A stretch of DNA of 64,000 nucleotides from Methylomagnum ishizawai (lineage in GTDB: Bacteria; Pseudomonadota; Gammaproteobacteria; Methylococcales; Methylococcaceae): NCBI RefSeq assembly GCF_900155475.1, contig NZ_FXAM01000001.1, positions 3,172,881 through 3,236,880 on the forward strand. Reading direction: 5' to 3'. The stretch's first letter is position 1; each line of letters opens with the position of its first letter. The position numbers were made by a program, and so were the translations under genes. Positions 19,162 to 27,599 of this stretch are shown here, in pieces. The notes under the pieces were generated by a model. That model had not been told where the DNA came from. It ran no database searches and worked only from the letters and a program-made list of their open reading frames with translations.

Positions 19162-20619
19162 ATGACTAGGCTCCTGTCGCTCGCCAGGGTATTCGGCCTG
19201 ATGCTGATGGTATTCAGCATCACCTACCTCCTGCCCATCCTGACTTCGCTGTTGTTCGGCGATGGCACGGCGGGGCTGTTCGTGGCGGACATGTGCTTCA
19301 CGCTCGGGGCCGGCGCCTTGCTCTGGTTCGCCACCCGGCGTTTCGTCCGCGACCTGAAGGCCAAGGACGGTTTCCTGCTGGTGGTCCTGGCCTGGACCGG
19401 GATGGCGGCGTTCGCCACCATTCCGCTGGTGTCCTATTTGGAAAGCCTGTCGTTCACCGACGCCTATTTCGAGACCATGTCCGGGCTGACCACCACCGGG
19501 GCGACGACCCTGTCCGGCCTGGACCAACTACCGCCCGCCATCAACCTCTGGCGGCACGAACTCAATTGGCTGGGCGGCATGGGCATCATCGTGCTGGCGG
19601 TGGCGATCCTGCCGGTGCTGGGCGTGGGCGGACGCCAGTTGTTCATGGCCGAAACCCCCGGCCCCATGAAGGATAGCAAGCTGACGCCGCGCATCACCGA
19701 AACCGCCAAGAACCTCTGGCTGGTCTACGGCACCATCACGGCGCTGTGCATCCTGGCCTTGAAGGCGGCGGGGATGAGCTGGCTGGACGCGGTCTGCCAC
19801 GCCTTCGCCACCATGGGGCTGGGCGGATTCTCCACCCACGACGCCAGCGTGGGCTATTTCAATTCACCCGCCATCGAGGGCATCCTGATCGTGTTCATGC
19901 TGCTGGCCGGGATGAATTTCGCCACCCATTTCCAGGCGCTGCGGAGCAAGAGCCTCGAACCCTACCGCCAGGATATCGAGGCCATGCCCTATCTGGTGTT
20001 GATGATCGGCAGTTGCCTCGGTATCGCGTTGTATCTCTGGCTGCAAGGCACCTATGCCAGCTATTGGAGCGCCCTGCGCCATGCCAGCTTCAACCTGGTG
20101 TCCATCGCCACCGATTGCGGTTTCAGCAGCACCGATTTCAACCAATGGCCGATCTTCGCACCGTTGTGGATGCTGTTCCTGAGCTGTATTTGCTCCTGCA
20201 CCGGCTCGACCGGCGGCGGCATCAAGATGATGCGCACCATGATCCTGGTCAAGCAGAGTGAATTGCAGATGTTCCTGTTGACCCATCCCACCTCGGTCAA
20301 TCCCTTGAAGCTTGGCACCCTGGTGGTTCCCTCCAACATCATGCTCTCGGTGCTGGGCTTCATCTTCGTCTACTTCATGAGCATCGTCATCCTGACCTTG
20401 CTGCTGGTGATGAGCGGACTGGATTTCGTGTCGGCGTTCTCGGCCATCCTGGCCTGCATCAACAACGCGGGGCCGGGGCTGGGACAGGTGGGACCGGCCA
20501 CCAACTATGGTAGCCTGACCGATTTCCAGGTATGGACGTGTACCTTGGCGATGTTCCTGGGACGGATCGAGGTGTTCACGGCGCTGATTTTGCTCACGCC
20601 GGCCTATTGGCGGAAATAA
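19162..20619 (+). CDS. trkH: Potassium uptake protein TrkH/TrkG
   Basis: 485 residues with about ten membrane helices arranged as four M1-P-M2 repeats. The four selectivity-filter loops are visible: MSGLTTTGATT, FATMGLGGFST, IATDCGFSSTD and CINNAGPGLGQ. The segment SCTGSTGGGIKMMR is the intramembrane gate region. Together with cytosolic TrkA it imports K+. No trkA lies next to it here. It is transcribed divergently from pncC; the 127-base gap between them should hold both promoters. Confidence 0.96.
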   Translation: MTRLLSLARVFGLMLMVFSITYLLPILTSLLFGDGTAGLFVADMCFTLGAGALLWFATRRFVRDLKAKDGFLLVVLAWTGMAAFATIPLVSYLESLSFTDAYFETMSGLTTTGATTLSGLDQLPPAINLWRHELNWLGGMGIIVLAVAILPVLGVGGRQLFMAETPGPMKDSKLTPRITETAKNLWLVYGTITALCILALKAAGMSWLDAVCHAFATMGLGGFSTHDASVGYFNSPAIEGILIVFMLLAGMNFATHFQALRSKSLEPYRQDIEAMPYLVLMIGSCLGIALYLWLQGTYASYWSALRHASFNLVSIATDCGFSSTDFNQWPIFAPLWMLFLSCICSCTGSTGGGIKMMRTMILVKQSELQMFLLTHPTSVNPLKLGTLVVPSNIMLSVLGFIFVYFMSIVILTLLLVMSGLDFVSAFSAILACINNAGPGLGQVGPATNYGSLTDFQVWTCTLAMFLGRIEVFTALILLTPAYWRK

Positions 20620-20650
20620 CCCGGCCCCCGGCGGGTGACCGCTTCCCTCA

Positions 20651-20679
20651 GCCCGGAAGGAATGCCCTGGCATCCGGGC
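20651..20679. terminator. Possible terminator between convergent trkH and PEBP genes
   Basis: A stem GCCCGG/CCGGGC continues, after a 5-base bulge, into ATGCC/GGCAT with a CT loop. It lies in the 79-base gap between two convergent stops. There is no clear T tract. Confidence 0.35.
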
Positions 20680-20698
20680 CGCAGGCAATACCGCGGGG

Positions 20699-21274
20699 TC
20701 AAGGACTGCGTTGGTAAAGCCCGATCAACCGGGCCTCGGCGAGGATATGCCCGCGCATGGCCTGTTCGAGTTGGGCCTTGGTGGGCGTGCGGAGGTCGGG
20801 CAGGACGGTGTCGAGGGCGTACAGCTTGTGGAAATAGCGGTGCTGCCCGACCGGCGGACAAGGGCCGCCATAGTCGGCGCGTTTCCAATCATTGAGCCCC
20901 TGGCGGGCACCGGGCGGCGGGGAAGCCATCCCTTCGGGTAAGCCGGACACAGTGTTCGGCAGGTTATACAGCACCCAATGCACCCAGGTGGTTTTGGGCG
21001 CTTTGGGATCGGGGGCGTCGGGGTCGTCCACGATCAAGGCGAAGCTTTGGGTGCCTTGGGGCCGGCCGGACCAGGCCAGTGGCGGGGAAAACTCCTGGCC
21101 GTCGCAGGTGTAGCGCTTCGGAATCAGGCGTTGGTCGGCGAACGCCGGGGACGAGAGTCGCAGGGACATGGCGGTTCCTCCTTCCTTGGATTCCTGCGCG
21201 GAAGCGATTCCGCAGCAGAGGGATAAGGCGGCGGTCAATCCAACCGGCCACCGCCCGGTGCGCATGGATTCCAT
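20699..21274 (-). CDS. YbhB/YbcL family (phosphatidylethanolamine-binding-like) protein with signal peptide
   Basis: 191 residues. The first ~27 residues look like a Sec signal peptide (Arg-rich, then GLTAALSLCCGIASA). The remainder is a PEBP domain: SPAFADQRLIPKRYTCDG, SFALIVDDPDAPDPKAPKTTWVHWVLYNLP and GGPCPPVGQHRYFHKLYALD contain the ligand-pocket DPDAP and GPCPP...HRYFF-type motifs. A second good start (MSLRLSSP at 21169, behind AAGGAGGAA) would give a cytosolic form, so two products are possible. Bacterial members have no settled function. Confidence 0.85.
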   Translation of the reverse strand: MESMRTGRWPVGLTAALSLCCGIASAQESKEGGTAMSLRLSSPAFADQRLIPKRYTCDGQEFSPPLAWSGRPQGTQSFALIVDDPDAPDPKAPKTTWVHWVLYNLPNTVSGLPEGMASPPPGARQGLNDWKRADYGGPCPPVGQHRYFHKLYALDTVLPDLRTPTKAQLEQAMRGHILAEARLIGLYQRSP

Positions 21275-21301
21275 GGCGCTCCTCCTGGGGTTTGGAAAAG
21301 C

Positions 21302-21739
21302 TCAGGCCCGCAGCCGCACCGCCAGCACATCGCATTCGGCATGGTGCAGCACGCCGGACGCGGTCGAACCCAGCAACAGCGCCAAGCCGTGGCGGCCATG
21401 CGAACCCACCACGATCAAATCCACCCCGCGTTCCTGGGCCAGGCGGGTGATTTCCAGCTTGGGGCTGCCGATCTCGACCCAACGCCGTTCGGGCGGGATG
21501 TTCAAATCCTCGGCCAGTTTCTCCAGCCGTTGCCGCGCCGCCTCGACCAGTTGCCCGGTCAGGTCGATTTCAAAGGGTACGATGGGTCCGTAGGACGCAT
21601 CCATGTACTGAAGGTTCTCCACCACATGGACCACGCTCAACTCGGCCTGATGACGGCGGGACAGGTCCAGGGCGCGTTGGGCGACCCGCCCGCCATGTTC
21701 GGAAAAATCGGCCCCTAACAAGATATGTCGGTAATTCAT
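21302..21739 (-). CDS. Universal stress protein UspA family
   Basis: 145 residues of a single Usp domain. It begins YRHILLGADFSEHG and contains VVGSHGRHGLALLLGSTASGVLHHAECDVLAVR, the Gly-x2-Gly-x9-Gly-Ser/Thr nucleotide-binding signature of the ATP-binding subclass. Such proteins are induced by starvation and stress. It is followed on the same strand by the PEBP gene and preceded by a small membrane protein, suggesting an operon. Confidence 0.92.
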   Translation of the reverse strand: MNYRHILLGADFSEHGGRVAQRALDLSRRHQAELSVVHVVENLQYMDASYGPIVPFEIDLTGQLVEAARQRLEKLAEDLNIPPERRWVEIGSPKLEITRLAQERGVDLIVVGSHGRHGLALLLGSTASGVLHHAECDVLAVRLRA

Positions 21740-21751
21740 GCCCGGCCTCGC

Positions 21752-22255
21752 TCAACCTGGGTTGGAAAACAATAGGTCCATCAGTTCGACACTGCCCGCC
21801 ATATAGGCCAAGGCCAAACCGAGTCCCAGCGCGTAGGACGAGGACAAGGCCTGGCGCAACACATGGCCGATGATCGCGATCTGCCACAACAGGAGCAGCG
21901 TCACCACCGTCAACACCAGCTCCCTGCTCTCCCCGGACCAGCGCGACCACACCAACAGCGGTAAGGCCAGGGCGCTGATCAGGGTATCGCAACCCAGGGC
22001 GGCGGTGAAAGTCTGCAAATACCGGGGGGTTTGATGGGCCAGGACCAGGACGATCCACAGGAACCCGGCCAGCAGCCCGATCCCCACCAAGGATTGCGCG
22101 ATGCCCTCCAGCCAATCGACATCCAACAGGGCCAAGGCCAGCGCCACCGCCAGGTTGGTGGCCGCGACCAAGCCCAGCAGGAAGATCGAGGCCGGCACAT
22201 CGCGCGGGCCTTTATTGAACAAGGCGACATCCAGGAACAACCTAATCAACGGCAC
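21752..22255 (-). CDS. Small integral membrane protein of unknown family
   Basis: 167 residues with four to five hydrophobic helices (about residues 23-45, 54-74, 86-103, 112-132 and 140-160). The N terminus MPLIRLFLDVALFNKGPRDVPAS resembles Yip1-like membrane proteins that begin with a short amphipathic helix, but the match is weak. It lies 12 bases upstream of the uspA-like gene and 24 bases downstream of the ABC-F gene. No catalytic motif is seen. Confidence 0.7.
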   Translation of the reverse strand: MPLIRLFLDVALFNKGPRDVPASIFLLGLVAATNLAVALALALLDVDWLEGIAQSLVGIGLLAGFLWIVLVLAHQTPRYLQTFTAALGCDTLISALALPLLVWSRWSGESRELVLTVVTLLLLWQIAIIGHVLRQALSSSYALGLGLALAYMAGSVELMDLLFSNPG

Positions 22256-22279
22256 CGGGGCGTCCTCCGCACGGCCACA

Positions 22280-24178
22280 TCAAGACTCCATGCCTTCGGC
22301 CTCGGCGGCTTCCAAGGCTTCGCCCGCTTCCAGCCAAGCGCCTTCGGCTTCCTCCAGGGATTTCTCGACGCCCGCCTTTTCCAGCAGCACGGCTTGCAAG
22401 CGGGCCTTGGCCTCGGCCAGATATAGCTCGGGATCGGCCAATCGGGTTTCCAAGGCTTGCTTCTGGGCGGCGAATTTTTCCATGGCCGCTTCGGCCTTTT
22501 CCAAGGCGAGGCGCAAAGGCCGCAGCGCCTTGCGACGGTCGGCGTCGGATTTGCGCTGGTCCTTGCGCGAGGGCGCGGCAGGTTTGGCGCTATCGCTATC
22601 GCGGGCGTTGCGGCGGGCGGACAGCCACAGCCGGTAATCGTCCAGATCGCCCGAGAATACATCCATGACGCCATCCGCCACCAGCCAGAAATCATCGGCC
22701 ACGGTACGTAGCAAATAGCGGTCGTGCGAGACCACGATCAAAGCGCCCTGGTAATCCTGTAGCGCCAGGCTCAGGGCGTCGCGGGCATTGAGGTCGAGAT
22801 GGTTGGTGGGTTCGTCGAGCAGGAGCAGATTGGGCCGCTGGTAGATCAACAAAGCCAGGGCCAGCCGGGATTTTTCGCCGCCCGAGAACGGCGCGATGGG
22901 GTCGAGGGCTTGGTCGCCCCGGAAGCCGAAACCGCCTAGGAAGTTGCGTAAATCCTTCTCGGTGGCCTTGGGATCGAGCTTTTGCAGATGCCAAAGGGCG
23001 CTGTGCTCGGGCCGCAGTTGTTCGAGTTGGTGCTGGGCGAAATAGCCGATCCTGAGGTCCTGCGCTGCCAGCCGCTGGCCCGCCAGCAAGGGCAGTTCGC
23101 CCGCCAACAGTTTGACCAGGGTGGATTTACCCGCGCCGTTCGGACCCAAAAGACCGATACGGTCGCCCGGATTCACCGTGAGCTTGGCACCGCTGAAAAT
23201 AGTCTTGTCGCCATAACCACCGGCGGCATCGTCTAGCTTGAGCAGCGGGGACGGCAGTTTTTCCGGCGGCAGGAAGGCGAACTCGAACGGCGAATCGACC
23301 TGGGCCTGGGCGATCAATTCCATGCGGGACAGCGCCTTCAACCGGCTTTGCACCTGCCGGGCCTTGGTGGCCTGGGCGCGGAAGCGGTCCACGAAAGAAC
23401 GCACATGGGCGATTTCGCGCTGTTGGCGGTCGTAGGAGGCTTGTTGCTGGGCCAGGATTTCGGCGCGGCGGGTCTCGAACGCCGAATAATTGCCGGTGTA
23501 GAGCGTCAAGCCTTGATGCTCGATATGGAGGATGTGGTCGGTGAGGTCGTCGAGGAAATCGCGGTCGTGCGAAATCAGGAGCAAGGTGCCGGGATAGACC
23601 GACAGCCAATCCTGGAGCCAGATGACGGCGTCGAGATCGAGATGGTTGGTGGGTTCGTCCAGCAGCAACACGTCGGAACGGCACATCAGGGCTTGCGCCA
23701 CATTCAACCGCATCCGCCAACCGCCGGAGAATTCCGACACCGCCCGCCGCTCGTCGCCCGGCGCGAACCCGAGTCCGTTCAACAGCTTGGCGGCGCGAGC
23801 CGGGGCGTCGTAGCCGCCCACCGCCTCGAAACGGCCATGGGCATGAGCCAGGGCCACGCCATCGTTGGCGGCTTCCGCCTGCCGGAGTTCGGCCTCGATC
23901 TGGCGCAGTTCGCGGTCGCCGTCCATGACGTAATCCAGCGCCGTGCTGGCACTGGCCGGGGTTTCCTGGGCTACATGGGCGATTTCCAGGCCGGGCGGCA
24001 TGGAAAACTCGCCGGTTTCGGGATGCAGCGTGTCCAGCAACAGACCGAATAGGCTGGACTTGCCCGCGCCGTTGGCCCCGGTGATGCCGACCTTCTCGCC
24101 CTTGTGGATAGTGAACGAGGCATTCTCGAACAACAGGCGCTGTCCACGCCGCAACGCCACGGCCTTGAAATTGATCAT
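22280..24178 (-). CDS. ABC-F family ATPase (YheS/Uup type)
   Basis: 632 residues with two ABC cassettes and no membrane domain. Walker A motifs are GANGAGKSS and GPNGAGKST; the ABC signatures FSGGWRMRL and FSGGEKSRL and two LLLDEPTNHLDL Walker B boxes are intact. A linker near residues 240-290 is the ribosome-contacting P-site tRNA interaction motif. The C terminus is a charged coiled coil. Length and order match YheS, which helps stalled ribosomes and translation elongation. It starts at 24178 and is separated from the next upstream gene by 40 bases. Confidence 0.92.
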   Translation of the reverse strand: MINFKAVALRRGQRLLFENASFTIHKGEKVGITGANGAGKSSLFGLLLDTLHPETGEFSMPPGLEIAHVAQETPASASTALDYVMDGDRELRQIEAELRQAEAANDGVALAHAHGRFEAVGGYDAPARAAKLLNGLGFAPGDERRAVSEFSGGWRMRLNVAQALMCRSDVLLLDEPTNHLDLDAVIWLQDWLSVYPGTLLLISHDRDFLDDLTDHILHIEHQGLTLYTGNYSAFETRRAEILAQQQASYDRQQREIAHVRSFVDRFRAQATKARQVQSRLKALSRMELIAQAQVDSPFEFAFLPPEKLPSPLLKLDDAAGGYGDKTIFSGAKLTVNPGDRIGLLGPNGAGKSTLVKLLAGELPLLAGQRLAAQDLRIGYFAQHQLEQLRPEHSALWHLQKLDPKATEKDLRNFLGGFGFRGDQALDPIAPFSGGEKSRLALALLIYQRPNLLLLDEPTNHLDLNARDALSLALQDYQGALIVVSHDRYLLRTVADDFWLVADGVMDVFSGDLDDYRLWLSARRNARDSDSAKPAAPSRKDQRKSDADRRKALRPLRLALEKAEAAMEKFAAQKQALETRLADPELYLAEAKARLQAVLLEKAGVEKSLEEAEGAWLEAGEALEAAEAEGMES

Positions 24179-24218
24179 ACCCAGCCCACCCCGCCGCCCG
24201 GTGCCGCCGCCGTCCGCA

Positions 24219-24743
24219 TCAGGCGGCCTGTTCGAGGCGGGCGTCGGCGTCCTTGAGGAACTCCCGCAAATCCCCGGTTTTCACGGTCGCGTAGGGCACG
24301 ATCAGGGCCGTATCCAAGGTCACGAAAATGAAGACATAGCCCTTGATCACATCGATGCGGAGGATATCGGCCCAGGACACCCGCGATTCGCCGACGCGGC
24401 TGACCTCGACCAGGGCATCTTGCTCCGAACGCAGCTTGTACTTGCCGAGGATGGCGGCCATGTCCGCGTCCGAATACATCCTGCGGATGCGCTGGCGCAT
24501 CTGCCATTTGAGGAATACCGGCGTCAGCAAGCCCCAAGCCACGGCGGTGACGGCGACATAGATCGCGGATAGCGTGTCCTGATAGTAGAACCAGAGGAAC
24601 ATGGACAACACCGCCAAAACGCCCGGCACGATCCCCTGATGGCGGCGCAGGACTTTTTGCAGCCCTTGGGAATTCTTGAGTTGGTGGTCGTTGAAAGCGA
24701 GCAAATCCTGCTCGCGCACTTCGTATTCGATCTCGGTCATCAT
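24219..24743 (-). CDS. YcxB-like membrane protein
   Basis: 174 residues from the first of two adjacent ATGs (24743; the second is 24740). Two membrane helices lie near residues 37-55 and 57-75, after a soluble start (IEYEVREQDLLAFNDHQLKNS). A C-terminal YcxB-type beta-rich domain follows (SWADILRIDVIKGYVFIFVTLDTALIVP). This architecture is widespread and without known function. It may be co-transcribed with the ABC-F gene. Confidence 0.75.
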   Translation of the reverse strand: MMTEIEYEVREQDLLAFNDHQLKNSQGLQKVLRRHQGIVPGVLAVLSMFLWFYYQDTLSAIYVAVTAVAWGLLTPVFLKWQMRQRIRRMYSDADMAAILGKYKLRSEQDALVEVSRVGESRVSWADILRIDVIKGYVFIFVTLDTALIVPYATVKTGDLREFLKDADARLEQAA

Positions 24744-24944
24744 CACACCCTGGTTAATCCCGCCCCGCCCCCGGTGCTGGCCTGGGGGGAGCGTTTTATC
24801 GTAGCTATGCGGATACGGCGGACGCGATGGCATCGGCCCGGCGCGAAAAAACCGCTAGTATACGCAATTCCATTTCACCGCGCCCCGCCCTGGCCGCTTG
24901 GCCCGATGACACGGGGTCGGTCGGCCATTTATAGGAGAATCACC

Positions 24945-25412
24945 ATGCAAGGGCATCCCGACGTCATCCTGCGCCTGAACCGGCTTCTGGCCGGCGAACT
25001 GACCGCCATCGACCAGTATTTCATCCATTCGCGGATGTGCCGGGATTGGGGGTTCCAGCACCTGTACGAGCATATTTCGCACGAAATGGGGGAGGAACAG
25101 GCACATGCGGACCGTTTGATTTCGCGCATCCTGTTCCTCGAAGGCATCCCGGACCTCGGCCAGCGCAGCCCGCTCGCCGTGGGCCGCGACGTGCCCGCGA
25201 TACTCGCCAACGACCTCGCGCTGGAATACCGGGTGATCGCGGAACTGCGGGAAGCCATGGCCTTCTGCGAATCGGTCGCCGATTACGAGACCCGGAATAT
25301 CCTGCTCACCCTGCTCAAGGACACCGAGGAAGACCACGCCCATTGGCTGGAAGCCCAACTCGGCCTCATCGCCAAGATCGGCCTGGAGAACTACCTGCAA
25401 TCCAGGCTTTGA
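24945..25412 (+). CDS. Bacterioferritin-family ferritin lacking the heme methionine (FtnA type)
   Basis: 155 residues with a TAGGAGAATCACC ribosome binding site. The four-helix bundle carries the di-iron ferroxidase ligands Glu18, Glu51, His54, Glu94, Glu128 and His131. The residue aligned with the heme-ligating Met52 of E. coli Bfr is Gln52. The sequence (MQGHPDVI..., EEQAHADRL, C-terminal GLENYLQSRL) resembles Pseudomonas FtnA, a heme-less bacterioferritin homologue. It stores iron as ferric mineral. bfd lies 101 bases downstream, implying iron release through the Bfd partner. Confidence 0.9.
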   Translation: MQGHPDVILRLNRLLAGELTAIDQYFIHSRMCRDWGFQHLYEHISHEMGEEQAHADRLISRILFLEGIPDLGQRSPLAVGRDVPAILANDLALEYRVIAELREAMAFCESVADYETRNILLTLLKDTEEDHAHWLEAQLGLIAKIGLENYLQSRL

Positions 25413-25422
25413 GCCGGTGGCC

Positions 25423-25445
25423 GGGCGGATGCAACCCATCCGCCC
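25423..25445 (+). terminator. Terminator after the ferritin gene
   Basis: A perfect 9-bp stem (GGGCGGATG with its complement) and 5-base loop lies 10 bases after the ferritin stop, followed by AGCTTT. It separates the ferritin transcript from the Fur-like site and bfd. Confidence 0.65.
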
Positions 25446-25450
25446 AGCTT

Positions 25451-25468
25451 TGATAATCATTCTCGTTT
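25451..25468 (+). promoter_or_regulatory. Fur-box-like operator upstream of bfd
   Basis: TGATAATCATTCTCGTTT matches the core of the Fur consensus (GATAATGATAATCATTATC) in its left two hexamers. It lies 46 bases before the bfd start. Fur repression would keep bfd off in iron-rich cells and on in starvation. Confidence 0.65.
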
Positions 25469-25513
25469 GTACTAAGATAAGACCCAAGCCAACCACCACC
25501 AGCCGGTCTTACC

Positions 25514-25726
25514 ATGTACATCTGCATCTGCAAGAACGTTACCGATGGACAAATCCGCAACGCCGTCCGCGATGGACGGGTGCGTAATATGAGGGGATTG
25601 CGGCAGGAACTTGGCGCCTGCGATCAATGCGGGAAGTGCGCGATGGATGCGTGCCGCGTCCTCCGCGACAGTTTGCAGGAAAAGCAGCACCTGACCGGCA
25701 ACGAACCGCTGGCCGCGACGGGCTGA
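25514..25726 (+). CDS. bfd: Bacterioferritin-associated ferredoxin Bfd
   Basis: 70 residues. Four cysteines (Cys4, Cys6, Cys36, Cys39) in the CxC...CxxC order ligate the [2Fe-2S] cluster; Cys42 and Cys47 are extra. The sequence ICICKNVTDGQIRNAV and LRQELGACDQCGKC is typical. Bfd docks on bacterioferritin and passes electrons to reduce and release stored iron. A Fur-like box lies just upstream. Confidence 0.95.
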   Translation: MYICICKNVTDGQIRNAVRDGRVRNMRGLRQELGACDQCGKCAMDACRVLRDSLQEKQHLTGNEPLAATG

Positions 25727-25806
25727 GCCCGGCGGACGCGGTTGGGGGAAAGCCTCGGGACGGGAAACCATCCGGCAGGGTCGATGCCGCCGGATCGGTC
25801 CGGGCG

Positions 25807-26556
25807 CTACACCATCAAGGTATCCATCAGGTCGATCATGAACTCCATCGCTTCTTGATCGACGACCTCCCACTCGGCGAAACCCAGGGATTTCAGCACG
25901 CCCCGGCCCTTCTCGTCCGACGCCATGCCCAACAAGGCGGCCAGCAAGGGTTCCCGATAGCAAGCCAAGCGCGGCCCCAACAGCAAACCATGGTGGACCA
26001 CCTGGATTTCACCGCGCACCAAAACCTTAAGTTGGCTTTTCACCATCGAGGACAGATCGTGGAAAGCCTCGGCCAGGAAAATACCGGCTTGGCACTCGCC
26101 CCTGATGAGGCGCTTGGCGACCAGGACGTAATTATCGGAAACCACCAAGGCCACGTTATCCGCGTTCAGGTCGGCGGGTTCCAGCATAATCATGCCCATC
26201 ATATGCACGTCAGGATCGCTGGTGGTGGCGATACGGGCACCGGGTTCGAGGTCTTCGACCGTCACGATATCATCGTTATGGGCACCGGTCGCGATGATCG
26301 CCTCGTCGGTCTTGCCCTTGGGCCGGACCAAGGGGACGAACCCCTTTTCCCGCACCAGCATGGAAGCGTCGTAGGGATTGGCATAGATCAAATCGACCTT
26401 GCCTTCCGCGATAGCCCGGCGCTGGCTATCGAAATCCGGGTAAATCTCCAAATGGATGGCGGTTTCGAGCACCCGTTGCAGCCAGGTATTGAACACATAC
26501 CAGCCCGCCAAATGCTCCGGTCCGAAATCGGGACTCACCGTGAAGTTATAAACCAT
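25807..26556 (-). CDS. PhnD-like periplasmic-binding-fold protein without signal peptide
   Basis: 249 residues with the fold of phosphate/phosphonate-binding PhnD proteins: VSPDFGPEHLAGW, EIYPDFDSQRRAIAEGKVDLIYANPYDASMLV, then VEDLEPGARIATTSDPDVHMMG. No signal peptide or lipobox precedes the domain and no transporter genes are nearby, so it is probably cytosolic. It is the last gene of a seven-gene run with a PAS, Roadblock and GTPase protein. A role as a ligand sensor in that module is inferred. Confidence 0.75.
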   Translation of the reverse strand: MVYNFTVSPDFGPEHLAGWYVFNTWLQRVLETAIHLEIYPDFDSQRRAIAEGKVDLIYANPYDASMLVREKGFVPLVRPKGKTDEAIIATGAHNDDIVTVEDLEPGARIATTSDPDVHMMGMIMLEPADLNADNVALVVSDNYVLVAKRLIRGECQAGIFLAEAFHDLSSMVKSQLKVLVRGEIQVVHHGLLLGPRLACYREPLLAALLGMASDEKGRGVLKSLGFAEWEVVDQEAMEFMIDLMDTLMV

Positions 26557-26576
26557 ATCAATATTCCGGCCAGGAT

Positions 26577-27050
26577 TTAAACCAAGGTCTGGTAAAGCGC
26601 CTTGCTTTGCTCCACCATTTGCCGGGAAGGCTTGCGCCGCACCGAGGTATAGCCAATCACCTTGCCACCCCGCACATTCGGGATCACCGTGGCCTTGACC
26701 CAGTAATACCCGCCGTCCTTGCGTAGATTCTTCACATAGCCTTGCCAGGTTTTACCCGCCCGCAAGGTATCCCATAGGCCACGGAACGCCACCGACGGCA
26801 TGTCGGGGTGCCTCAGGATGGAATGAGGGGAACCGATCAATTCCTGCTCGGTATACCCTGACATCAGCACGAAGGAACGGTTGACATGGGTGATGAAACC
26901 GTTCGGATCGGTCCTCGACACGATCAGGCGGCCTTCGGGGTAAGGCGTTTCTATGTCGGTCACCAAAACCCGTCGGCTACCATAGCCATATAAGCTCAAA
27001 GTATATTCGCGATAATCACCGACAATCTCTTCCGGTCTCATATCCTGCAT
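26577..27050 (-). CDS. Aer-type PAS sensor protein
   Basis: 157 residues from the ATG at 27050. A PAS domain spans about 42-140. VSRTDPNGFITHVNRSFVLMSGYTEQELIG, RHPDMPSVAFRGLWDTLRAGKTW and YVKNLRKDGGYYWVKATVIP match the FAD-binding PAS of the aerotaxis receptor Aer, including the HPDMP loop. No membrane, HAMP or methyl-accepting segment follows, so it is a stand-alone domain. It may sense redox or oxygen and signal by protein contact to the neighbouring Roadblock/GTPase proteins. Confidence 0.82.
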   Translation of the reverse strand: MQDMRPEEIVGDYREYTLSLYGYGSRRVLVTDIETPYPEGRLIVSRTDPNGFITHVNRSFVLMSGYTEQELIGSPHSILRHPDMPSVAFRGLWDTLRAGKTWQGYVKNLRKDGGYYWVKATVIPNVRGGKVIGYTSVRRKPSRQMVEQSKALYQTLV

Positions 27051-27129
27051 CGTCCTGCCCTCACGAGGATTTGATGATCGCGCCCCCTTCCCGCAGTCAG
27101 CACCCACTCTTGCTCATTCGAGCCGTTAT

Positions 27130-27492
27130 TCAAATCATCGCCGAGATGCTTTCCGCCGCCCGCTTCACATCCAGGAAGATCAATCCCAATTTGGCGTTGG
27201 GTTTCGCCATCACGGTCAAAACCGCCTCATGGCCGGCATGGGTCATCAGCACATAGCCTTTGTTGCCCTTGATCAGCACCTGCTCCAGGCCACCCCGCTC
27301 CAACTCCTGGGCGGTGCGGTCGCCCAAAGACAGCATGGCCGCGCTCATGGCACCCACGCGGTCCTCGTCCATGCCCTGGGGCAACACGGCGGCCATCATC
27401 AAACCGTCGGTGGAAATCACGCCGGACGCCTCGATATCGGCCGAGGTTCCGTTCAATTCGTTCAAAATAGACTTGAGCATGTCTGCACGCAT
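27130..27492 (-). CDS. Roadblock/LC7 domain protein (MglB-like)
   Basis: 120 residues of one Roadblock/LC7 domain: LKSILNELNGTSADIEASGVISTDGLMMAAVLP, MSAAMLSLGDRTAQELERGGLEQVLIKGNKGYVLMTHAG and VLTVMAKPNAKLGLIFLDVKRAA. In bacteria such proteins dimerise and act as GTPase-activating or scaffold partners of MglA-type GTPases. One such GTPase is encoded two genes upstream in the same run. Confidence 0.88.
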   Translation of the reverse strand: MRADMLKSILNELNGTSADIEASGVISTDGLMMAAVLPQGMDEDRVGAMSAAMLSLGDRTAQELERGGLEQVLIKGNKGYVLMTHAGHEAVLTVMAKPNAKLGLIFLDVKRAAESISAMI

Positions 27493-27599
27493 ATGGATTC
27501 ACTCCTGCTGGTATTAGGTGTATAGGTTGGAAACTGGGGGTATTCCGGTTGATAAGCGCGGCTTGTCAGGCCGGTGGGTCCGCGAACCCAAACCCGGTT

